This document shows positions 1-12,100 of a stretch of DNA of 64,000 bases, in pieces. Source of the DNA: Bicyclus anynana (lineage: Eukaryota > Arthropoda > Insecta > Lepidoptera > Nymphalidae); NCBI RefSeq assembly GCF_947172395.1, contig NC_069094.1, positions 1,014,501 to 1,078,500 of the forward strand. Direction: 5' to 3'. Position 1 is the first letter of the stretch, and each line of letters begins with the position of its first letter. The translations under genes and the position numbers were made by a program. Below the pieces are notes generated by a model. That model saw only the letters and a list, made by a program, of their open reading frames with translations, was not told the origin of the DNA and did no database searches.

Positions 1-108
1 CAGCGTCTTGTACTTGTCGCGGCCCTGGCGCACGTTCTCGCGGTGGATCTTGTCCATCGCCGTCTCCTTCGTCTCGTCGCGCGACTGCGCCAGGTCTTGC
101 TTCAGCGC
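1..108 (-). CDS. Moe: Moe C-terminal domain exon, truncated by window edge (residues 525-560)
   Basis: 36 codons beginning ALKQDLAQSRDETKET and ending RQGRDKYKTL at base 1. The threonine codon (bases 6-4) is residue 559, the conserved activating phosphosite. Roughly 18 further residues and the stop codon should lie to the left of the window. Acceptor GTTCGCAG at 111-109. Confidence 0.96.
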
Positions 109-3100
109 CTGCGAACAGGTTGATAAAATTGTCTTTAAAACTGTTGAAAAATTCAATAAAATAGATCCGATGCATCATTTCTGAATTTCGTCGTTATGAC
201 TGACGAACGTATTGTATGCCACAACTGCTTAGCGACGAAGCACGACGGACACAAAGTCAGTCGTAACAATGTAACAGAACAACAGGAACTTTGTCCGTTG
301 TCACACGGGAGCTGACGCTTCCACTCGTTCGGCGCTCGTGTTGTTCTCTCTGAGTAGTCACATTTGAAAAGATCCTAAAATAGCAGAATCATCACATCAT
401 CATCATCCATTATGCATCCACTGCTGGTTTTAAACTGGTCTTTTAAGCAACGCCAGCCCGCTCTTTATTTTGCATCTTATCAATGCCAGCCATTACACTC
501 AAGGTGACATTCATGAATCTTCGCTCCCACCCCTCAACTCCTCTCAACGCGCGCTGCAAGCGGCCGCGCGCACCGTCGCGTCGCAGTTTGGGTCATGCCG
601 CGTTGCAAAAACCAGCTCTTGACTAAGGCCCCGCATGGGTTTGAAACTAGTCGGACGTTGTATCACGTGAGTTTTAACCGTGTTTCATGATAAACAAATG
701 ATCACCTTGAGCTGGTTGTGCAAGCGCTCGGAGCGCTCGGCGAGCGTGCGCCGCTCCTCCAGCGGGTCCACCAGGTCGTCGGGCCCGCGCGCCAGCTCGC
801 CGCCGCCCGCCTCCGAGCCGCCCTCCGAGCCGCTGCCCTCCGCCGCGTCGCCGTCCGCGCCCGCGCCGCCCTCGTGCAGGTGGTGGTGCGTGGGCGTGGT
901 GGCCGCCGCCAGCAGCGCCGCCGCCTCGTCCTGCTTCCTGCAACACCCATTGGTTCATTGACTTTACGAGTCTACATCAAGTTTGGCTTACCACCCTACC
1001 GGCAAAGATGTTCCGGTACGATGCCGAGTAGAAACCGAAAGGGGTGTGGATCATCCTCCTCCTAACAAGTTAGCCCGCTTCCATCTTAGACTGCATCATC
1101 ACATATCATCAAATGAGATTGTAGTCAAGGGCTAACTTGTAAAGAATAAAAAAAAAGAAAGTTTGCCTGACTATCACATCTTCGTACACTTGCCGGCTCT
1201 TCTCAGCAGAACCTGCCTTCAAAACCAATGGTAGTCAACCTTAGCGTTTCAAAAGTAATCGTAAAGTAAGCCTACTTAAAGTAATAAATTAATTTTTATT
1301 TGATTTGACTTTGAAGAGAGATGGTACCGAGTGGAGCTGATGATCAGCAATTATTCACTCAAAATTGCGAAATTCATTACCTCAGACTAGTAAATGAGTT
1401 TCAACACATTTTTTTTTAATGTTTCAATTGGGGAGTCCATAACTGCCAGTAGGCCTTCGATTCACGACAATTATAATACAATAAATAATTTCTCTTTTTT
1501 CTGTTGTTTTCTTTACAAGATTCTTAGACAAGCATTTTTAGGATTCAATGCTAAATCGAAAAAGATTATTTCCACATTGGAATTAATTGATAACATTCGT
1601 TAAGTAATGTAAAATATGTAAGTTTCAATCTAGTAGAACGATAATGAATAATACAATTTTAGAACAATAATGAACAATTTAAGACCCTTTTAAAAACTGT
1701 CAACTAGCCTATTTCTAAAGACTCTTGTAGTGTACTGACCTGCGCGCCTCTTCGACCTCCTCCTGCAGGCGCCTGGTCTCCGAGTCCTTGACCTCGACCT
1801 CCTGCTGTATGCGCGACACCTCCTCCTGCTTGGCGGCGATCTCGTCCTCGAGCTTCTGGCGCTCGGCCGCTTCCATGTTCTGTAACGAATACGTGTTGTT
1901 ACGTTTTATTTCAGTCATCGACATAAAACGACACAAAACTTCAAGTGTTAGTCAGATACTAAATTATTCAGGTAAGACAAGTTAGTCATAGTTACGCCTC
2001 ATTCTACGGGTGTAGTAACTTCTCTGTCTACAACCGTAATATCTATCTATGGTATGCTATTTGCCAGTGTTCCATAGTCTATGGATGTGCAGAAATGGAG
2101 GAAGGAATTCAGAGGATCACAGAGTCGGAAAGCCAGTTTAACAAAAAAAAATGCATCTATCTATCTAATCACTATGTTTATTTATCTACTTGATGATACA
2201 CTATGAATTTATAATTTATCATCACATCAGCCGATGGACGTCCCGACTTCCAAACACCATAGTATATAATATTATAACATCACACTAATATTATAAAGGC
2301 GAAAGTTTGTGAGTAAGTATGTTTGTTCCTCTTTTACGCTGCAGCTACAGAAGCGATTTTGCTGAAATTTGAAATGGAAATAGATTTTACTCTGGATTAA
2401 CACATAAGCTACTTTTCATCCCGGAAAAATCCATGGTTTCCGCGGGATATGTGAAAACATGAGTTATTTATATATTTATTTAGCATTCATGCACTTATGT
2501 ACTAATAAATAAGATGTTGGTGATGATGAGTAGGTAACTAACACTATTTGGAGTGGATTAGGATCAAATGCGTCAAGGGACAGTACCTTGGTCTCCTCGA
2601 GGCGCTGCATCATGGCCTGCAGCTCGTTCTGGCGCTGCTCCAGCTCTTCCTTGGCGGCCTGCAGCTGGCGCAGCTGCTCCTCCAGCCGTCGGATCATCTC
2701 CTGGGCTTCCAGCAGATTCGCCTGGAATATACACGAGTAAATATATTAATATACTGTAGGAAATAGTAGTCTGAGATGGATGTGACGTCGCTCGATCTCG
2801 TGTTGGCTTGTGCCGACGCTAGGTGGCGCGACTTGTTTCCGTAAAGAGTAGAGAATTAGAGAGGGGTAGCCATCAGGCAACTTTCGATATACGGCGCTCG
2901 TCTTAGTCTTCAATATGCTCGTGGCGTTCGAACCGTCCACATTTCTTGTTGTGTAATTCTTTAAGGGTTACTTGAGATAGGCGGGGAGAGTGACTTGAGT
3001 GGAAAAGCTTATTAACTGTCAAGGTCTGTCTGTTAAACCTTAACCCTACATACAGCAATCACAAGTTCGTGACTCCACTCAAGGTCATTCTCTTTCATTC

Positions 3101-6100
3101 TAGGGTTAATTAAATGGTTTATGTTGTCTATTTGATGGGCATAGTATTGGAACGATAAATAACATGGTTGTACGATTTCAGAGATAAATCCGTAACTAGC
3201 CACAGCCACGGCCGAAACCTACCACTAAACGAAACTTTATTTAACTTTGAAAATATAAAATACTAAATTGAATTCATTCTAAGAATTTTTTGCATCCATT
3301 TCCATTATAATTTGGCCTTTTATAAGTCCACCATCTGTTTCAAGTAGGCTTAGTTTACCTACAAACACCTTTAAAACGTCAAGTTATGTTATGATATTAT
3401 GGTGGTAAGTTACATTTAAAATTCAAAATTAAAGTTATGAGGGTCCCTAATGCACCTTGGTCCAAGAAGTGCCTACAATATACTCAGTCAGCGTTTCTTT
3501 TCGTGAACCAAACAAATTAGAATTAGCTAATGAGTAGTCATACCTGTGAGCGTTCCATCTCCTCCTGCATCTGCCTCAGCCGGTCCTCATACTCCTGTTG
3601 TTTCTTCTCCGCGCGCTCGCGAGCCGCGATCTCTAGCTGCAGCTTCTCTCTGTGATAGAAAAGTACTTGTTTTATTTCAATTAAAGATACACCGGTCAAA
3701 TATAAGTGACATAGCAACGACATTGATAAGTAGAGGAAACAGCTCGAGCAGGTCCCAGGACTTGTGACGTTCGGTGTAGGTGTAGGTTTAAAGAATCCTT
3801 TCAGAATAACTTGGCGAACTCCTCCTTCATCTGCTGCACGTCGATGGTGTCGGGCCACTAGTGCGCCACTAGCACGTACCTCTGCGCCTGCTTGGCGAGC
3901 TTCTCCTCGCGCGCCTGCGCCTTCATCTGCTGCACGTCGATGGTGTCGGGCTTGCGGCGGCGCATGTACAGCTCGTGGTTGCCCATGCACAGCGCGAGGA
4001 TGCGCTTGTTGACGCGCACGCGCGGCGCGAAGAACACGAAGTCCGGCGCCTTCTTGTCGATCGGCTTGATGATGAACTTGCGGTCGTTGAACGAGATGTT
4101 GCGGATCTCCGACCACGGGAAGCCGATCTTCGGCGTCAGTCTGTGAATGAACAAGAATCGATTCTACAACCTATTTCGATACTGATATAGACGAAAGGAG
4201 GAAATATAAAATGAACGGAACCTTCTGGTTTTGAAATACATATTCAACGGATCAAGTAATTTGTCAATGTTCAGCGAAATGCCTTTGTCCGTATCTGATC
4301 AAAACTTTGCAGAGCATACAAGAAATTCACAGATAATCCGGAATACATTGACCTATCCCGGGTCAGTGAAAGGCATAAATTTCATTTCTCTATTTCATAC
4401 CTTCATTTTCGCTGATAATCGTGGAATGTTGTAATTGGTTGATTCATCGTGATACATCAGATATGATACATCGTCGCAGTGATAGCGGATAGTTCGTGAA
4501 TGACATAATCAGTTCCGATAACGTCGCTTGTCGTAATTACGCGCCGCAAGGTCAACGAGATAACAGGATCTTGAGGACGAGCGTGATTGTTTGGAGCTAA
4601 TTTTATACCTCTTGGTACAGACTACTTGGTACCTATCCGTAATTCATTTTAAACCTTCTACACAAGAGTACCTTTATATTATTATAACAAAAATGGTACA
4701 TTCATTCATACTTCTAACTCCAAGGAACCGACTTTTAAATAAAGTCTCTCCACCAATTTCCTTTCTACATTAATATTATAAAAACCGGACAAGTGTGACC
4801 CTACACGCGCAGTATATGGATCCGTAGATTAATTCTTCCCCACTTTAACCCCCAAATGGCTTTTCTACAGCTCAACCGATTTTCATCAAACATGTCTAAG
4901 AACACTCGCACATAAACCTCAAAAAACAAACTAAATCGAAATCGCTTCATCAAAACTTATAACAACACCCCTTGGTCTTTTTGCGTCAGTTTTTCGTTTT
5001 TAAAGTTGGCTTTTAGCTTGTGGGTAAGAATAATACTATGCAAGTTGTTTAACGGTAAATTTTCATGAAACGAATTAACACTATCTCAGTCAGACACCAC
5101 AATTATTATTAATTACAACAAACAAGTTCGTTTATCTCGCGCGTCGCCGCCGACCCATTGTCATATTATCGCGCTTTTTCACTCCGTTCCTTTGGCAACG
5201 GAAATTTCAATGATAAACGTTTTTATTTTATTTTTTTACGTTTTTGTTTTTTGTAAATAAACTTAATAGCCTGCATATTTTCAAAACTCACTTGTCATCT
5301 TTCTCATATATGTTGAGTCCCAGCGCATCGACACCGAGCCACAGCTCCGTGTTCTTCTTGTTGCGGATCTCAAAGTAGTTGACGCCGTACATCTCCAGGT
5401 CCTGCGCGATCTTCAGGTACTCCATCATGGCGTCCTCGCGCAGCATCCCGCGGTGCTCCTGCCACCAGTTCGTGATGCTCTGCTCCCACTCCTCGCGGGA
5501 CATCTGGACAACAGAACCACATATAAGTCCCCTGCGACTTCGAATCCTCCGACTAAAATTAACCTTCAAAGATAGACACATGCTGTCAGAGACTCTTAAA
5601 AGGGAACAGATCAATTCCTCATACATGATTTTTATATAAATTTTTTGCAAGCGTTATTGCCACATTTTTCATTGATTCTCCACCCCCAATTAGTCGTAGA
5701 GTGATGTTATTCCTTCCTCGACATATTGGCTATCCAAAACAACCGTGTCACTCCTGCACTGCGTTCATTGCAAGCAGCATCGAGGCTCAGTAGTTTACCT
5801 TGTGCTGATCAGTGACTCGCTGCGGCAGCAGACGGTCGTTGGTGAGGAAGCCGGGCGCGTGCACGGCCGGGTTGTGGTCTCCATGGCGCGCCTGGACCGC
5901 GTACGACGCGAGCAGCACTGACGTCTCTGGCGGGCAGTAGATCTCGTCAGACAGTATGCCATTCTTCACCTGGAAGAGGAAATTAAAAGGATATCTTTAA
6001 TTAATATGTAAAAATGGCTCAAAAACTTGATAACAAGCAAGTATTCGTAGTTGACGACGGCCTCCGTGGCGCAGTGGTATGCGCGGTGGATTTACAAAAC

Positions 6101-9100
6101 GGAGGTCCTGGGTTCGATCCCCGGCTGGGCAGATTGAGATTTTCTTAATTTGTCCAGGTCTGGCTGGTGGGAGGCTTCGGCCGTGGCTAGTTACCACCCT
6201 ACCGGCAAAGACGTACCGCCAAGCGATTTAGTGTTCCGGTACGATGCCGTGTAGAAACCAAAAGGGGTGTGGATTTTCATCCTCCTCCTAACAAGTTAGC
6301 CCGCTTCCATCTTAGACTGCATCATCACTTACCATCAGGTGAGATTGTAGGGGGCAACTTGTCAAGGGCTAACTTGTAAAGAATAAAAAAAAAAAAAAAA
6401 GTTGACATCTAAACGACCCGCATCAAACGCTTCGCTTCAACAATACCTATCCGAACGTCTAAAGTGTGGATATCTCATCGTCATCATCACCTCATTGCTT
6501 TCCTTTAGACACTATTATAGAAAACATTCTATTGGTGATCTGAGCTCCAAGTTCCCCTCTCTGAAGATGATGAATACAGAAAGTCGACTTCGTATCAACT
6601 ATATCAATTAAGATACAATGTTCCCCTTATAATTTTCTAACGATTAGAACAGGCAATGTGAGGAGTTGAGTGTGTGTAATATGAGGACCGCATTCTGTTT
6701 ACAGTTTTTAACTTAGAAAAGCATGCAGATTATGATTCTGGATGGTGACCAGGGTCTATTTAGTCTGTACATTGTTATCTGCTTATGTCACACTTTATAA
6801 AAAAAAAAAAAATTTATGGGGTGGATTTTCAGCACAGAAGATATCGCTTGATACAGGGGGTAGATCAAACATTTACTAACTTGCAAGTAGAAGAGTTTGA
6901 GCGTGATCTCCTGGATGATTTCGTCGGCCACGTCTTCGGGGTAGAATTTAGCGCGGAACTTGAACTGAAGTGGATTCTCCTTCTTGACGTCTTGTTGCAT
7001 CACCTGCGAAGTTGAACACAATATTAAATACTAACCAATGCTACGCTTAAAAATGGATTGATTGGGATAGAACGAGTATGTATTAAGGGCACCAACTGTT
7101 ACAAAGCTTATGACTAGTCTATATGCTTTGTACGAGAATGGGCAGAGTGTGCTATTGTATAGAGAAACAGATTACATTTTAAAGGTTTAGGGCAAGTTCC
7201 ACCACCTTTTGATAGCTATCGAATGGTCTAACCATAAGTTTTGTCACTTTCTTAGTTTATGTCATTTGATAAAGACACAACTTGTGAATAAGCTATCAGA
7301 CATTTATCAGAAGGTGGTAAAACCGGTCTTTAGTCGAACTATTATTGTATTGTAAGCTATTATTAAAATGGAAATTCAATTTAGAACAATTTGCTTTGAT
7401 TTTCAGAACAGAAAGTACAAGGAATTCCTATTCTAATATTATAGGGCATTAACAGGGTATTTTGGCCTTTATCTTGCCAATTATAAAGCGTATTTTATAT
7501 CAGTGATGTAAGCCTAAATAAAAAGTCGTGATAGTTAGCACTTGATTTACTTCTCACGACCGTATGGATCTTGCGTCACCGTTTAAATTAATACATGACG
7601 TGTAATGTAATACGCATAACTCTTAACATATTTGTGATGAGTGATGCCTGTGGTGTCGTTAGTCATACTAATTGTAGCTCAGGAGCTGGTGAACAAAATT
7701 TTAAATCAACAGAACTTTTGGCTGATTCAGAGACTTTGGCTTTCGAAAACATTTGAACCGAATTGTCGGTTCGCTACTTTAATACAGTTACTCTACGTTA
7801 TCTTTCAGTTATCGCGTTTAGTTTTACTTTTATACAAATATAGTAAACGTCAAACCTTTTATGTTCCTGTAAATATGTCCCAAGATTAAAATAAATTTCG
7901 CTTTAAATAGACTTACTGCATTCAAACTAAGTTTATTGGTTATCGTTATTTTTAATACATATTTCCTTAGGTTTCCTTTGATACATAGTTGTCATCGTAT
8001 AGTTCTTTTATGTACTTGTAACTACTTGTAAGTCGCAAGATTAAAAGAACATGTACTAATTCAGGATTTGAGTGTCAACATTATTTAGGACCTTTTAACA
8101 TTATCATGTTTTGCATTTTGGGACAGCTATATCTACTTTCTTGTTTCAGTTCTTTCTTTTTATTTTATTTTCTGATGCTTACAATACTTTCTTTTGTTTT
8201 TCCATTTCTATCATTTTACCTAAAAACGCGAGAACCAAATCTCTCTTTTAAAAAAAAAAATATTTTAACTACTAAAGCTGAAATAGTGCAGCAAAGTAGT
8301 CACCAGCTCGCAAGCTATTATAACATATAGAAATTTACTGAGGAACTTCCTTAACCTTTGCCTCAGCCTACAGTACGTACTCGTGTGTCAGTAGGTACGA
8401 ATATGCAATACATCATGCAATTGTGCCAAGGTGCTCGGTGATAAAGTTAAAAATAATTACCCACATTACTAACAACAGCCTTAATTACTTGTAATGTGTA
8501 CGATTAAGCAGCCTTTGACTTCTTTTTACTTAAGTGCATGATGTGATAACAGTTTGAAGGTCTTTACATTTGTACTTTTACTAGTATTTTATAATTATAA
8601 AGCTGAAGAGTTTGTTTGTTTGTTTGATTGAACGCGCTAATTTCAGGAACTACTGGTCCGATTTGAAAAATTCTTTCAGTGTTAGATAGCCCATTTATCG
8701 AGGAAGGCTATAGGCTATATATTATCTCCATATTCCTACGGGAACGGGAACCACGCACGGCGTCAGCTAGTGTTTTATAATTTTATGGCTGTTCGCAGAC
8801 ACAATTTCCAGGATATGTTTCCTCTTTAGGATCAATTTAGACCAAACGGTAAAATGGCTGCAATTCACACCGCACAAACACGCATTTGAACATTAAGGAT
8901 TACTTTTACGTATCGGTGTGAATGGTGGCCTAAAACTTAAAAGGTGTCTGAGCATTACTCCATCTATAGTTTAAAATTAACCTTAGATTTAGAACAACGT
9001 AGCGTCCATAACTGACATAAACTGATCACCGAATGTGGCCGTAAGCCCTTTAGCCGTAGTGTGTAAAGTAAAGTAAACACTAGGGCTGAAAGTGCCTGCT

Positions 9101-12100
9101 TACATTGCATGCAAAAGTCATTGGTAGTCCGCTACGCTACAACGTGCCTATAACAACGTAAAGAGTCTACAAGGATATATTCTTTTTAACTATCCATCTG
9201 AAGAAGATGGCTCAGGAATAGGCCCAAGATGCTCACCACGACATATGTCAAGATTAGAGAAAGACAAATAAATGTCGACCAAAAAAAAAGAGAGAGAGAA
9301 CTCGACAAATGTCGACAATATATCTTCTTGTCTTTATATGATATACTAGCTGACGCCGCGCGGTTTCACCCGCGTGGTTTTCATTCCAGTAGGAATACGG
9401 GGATAATTTATAACCTATAGCCTTCCTCGATAAATGGGTTATCTAACACTGAAAGAATTTTTCAAATCGGACCAGTAATTTCTGAGATTAGCGCGTTCAA
9501 TCAAACAAACAAACAAACAAACAAACAAACCCTTCAGCTTTATAATATTAGTATAGATGTCGTACTCGTAGACGCATGCTGGGCCTACTAATGGTTAGTG
9601 GAATCTATTTCGCAGGACATTGTTCTTTTGCTCAGTTTACGTCAGTTGAGGATGCTGTGTGCGGCTTACCCATCTGGAGAACGGTAGCGACCCTGACTTC
9701 GTTGCGTGCCCAATAGTCCAGGGGGAGCGTTAAAAAGGCAACAATTAATTACAATTCAGCGCCAGTGGGCGACAACACGCAACCATACCAATTACCATAC
9801 GCACAATATAAACATTTTAATATTAAGGTGGGCACTGACTGGTGTTTGTTGTAATGTAACATTCGCATCACGCTGTATTGCTCGTCCTTTTTTTGTCGAC
9901 ATGGTGGTCGAAGAACGTTTGTACGTTACACCAAAAAACCAGTCAATACCTTTACAGTTCGCGTCAAGTAAGTTTGCCGTTCTGAAGTCAACTGTTCTAA
10001 TATAATGCGCAATGCTATTTATTTCGACTTTCATTTAGTGAGTCTTCATTTGCTCTGTCTTCAGAACGACCCACTTACGTGATGCGAATTATAACTATGT
10101 TAATTTAAGGATACATCTTAACCACATTTACTTAGCTTACATTTAAGACGAATAGCACTATTATGAAAATGAAACGGAACGATATAAGTATTTTTAATAT
10201 TCAATAGTACAGTATAAAAGAGGTTAACTTGAGATCAAAAATGATTTTCAACACATCAAGTAAACACCTTCTCTAAACTATAGTTAGTTTTACAGCAAAT
10301 TCTATACACACAGTTCCAAGGTAGTTTGGACAAATGTAAGCTTTAACACAAAGCGCATTAAGTCCTTTTTCAACTGTAGTACATTTGTTGAAACTCGAAG
10401 TAGGTATATTTGTTCTAGAATCAGGTATTACATAGTTTGTAGCAAAGTGTAAAATATACAAAACGTTATCGCTAATGAACAGAGCCAGCTACTAAGTACT
10501 CCGTACAGGATTATTGTGGTTTTCTCTGAAATAGCTTACGTCAGCGTTGACTCTCGATAAACCTTATTTTACTACGAATAGCATAGTTCAAAATATACAT
10601 ACATATAAAGAACTTATACATAAAAGTATGTATCTACCATAGAACATAAAGCACTTAAGCTAGGCTGTGGTATCTACTAACTATGATAGCTACTTGAATT
10701 TTGTCGATATTTTTACCAACTTCCAAGCCCCAATAGTCGTGGTACTATTAGTGCTTGAAGTTAAGAAGAATAAGGGGTAACACAGGGGAAACTGAATCTA
10801 ATACTTCTGTAATCTTTGTCTTGGTCTTGGGCCTAGCATATTGAACTATCGTTGTCCACCATTTCGCAAGGTATTACGGCACACGAGATTTTTATACATT
10901 ACATTTACTGGAGAGGATAAATGGGGTGAGGATTTATATTATAGGATGAGTGACTGAGTGTGAATGAAAATTTTTGTAAACGAACTCTCCTGGACCAAAT
11001 CTAAGACATTTTCGTTAGAGACCAAGTCAGGAGTACCCTTGACGAACTTGTATGCCAATATGGGATTATGGCGTAATGGTATGTATGTAGATTTACTAGT
11101 TATAGTTTAATCTGTATGTTTATCTAATAAAAAATTCAGCCGATAAGATTTTCAAAGTCTCCATGCGTATGGTGCGATATAATCGACTAGCATACGAACG
11201 TACTACGTCTGCGCGATCCTGATAAGATTTATTATACTTTAACGTATGCTATAACATGACGCAATGTCGTGAAGAGTTTTTAATAGCTAGCTACATATTT
11301 ACTTATTTATTGTCTCTATATTGTAGCTATGTATGACACCAGTGTATCTATGTTACTTTGAATATCTGGTTTGATGTTTTTTGATGGAGAAATTTTCTGT
11401 TTAATTATAAACTCAAGTTGGAATTCAGAATTAGATTTACATTTTTAATAGTAACAACTGGCGCACCTGATGGTAAGTGGTAACCCACAGCCTATTAAAC
11501 GTATTAGGCGTCCACTTATCCGCATCGTACATATCGCATCGCATCAAAAGGATTTTTAATTTTCATGTAAATAAAATCGTTCGATGCAATCCATAGGATG
11601 CGGATCAGTGGACGCCTAGCATAATAGAACAACATTTCACAGAGCATGCAAGGAAAACGTTTAACCTGTGACGGGACTGTGAGTATATTAAGCTGAGACG
11701 TACTCGTAATTACCTAAGATTTTACTAATTAGTTAATTTAGTTACGAGGTACACAACGCAACAGGCGGTAGATGTAGCAGAGCAATAGATAGAACTACAC
11801 TCAATCAATCATGGCGAACTTACAAGACTTCCACCGACACAAGTGTTGGAGGTGTCCAATATCCATGTCACAGTAACTAATCCCAGATCATTTACCTCAC
11901 TTCAACACACTTACACACTCAAACCGCATCATTATTATACACGAAAACAGCGATTATAATGAACAACTTACTACACGATCAACTTGTAGATCTTTTTCCT
12001 TACAATATTTTTGCGTGATATTTTTCAAATTATGACAATGTTCGAGTTCGAAAATGTACAAAAAAATACTATAAACGATGTTTTAGAAACGAACAAATTC

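Noticed and set aside
680..1065. Long open frames on plus and minus over the first kilobase
   Set aside because: They are other-frame readings of the GC-rich Moe linker exon, whose true frame splices cleanly at 937 and 706.
3538..4116. 192-codon minus-strand frame
   Set aside because: It reads across two Moe exons and an intron in the wrong frame. The correct frames end at the donors at 3,879 and 3,543.
6056..6130. tRNA gene
   Set aside because: A and B boxes are present but no cloverleaf or mature 3' end forms. It is the head of a SINE with target duplications. The same holds for heads at 54,213, 54,868 and 62,300.
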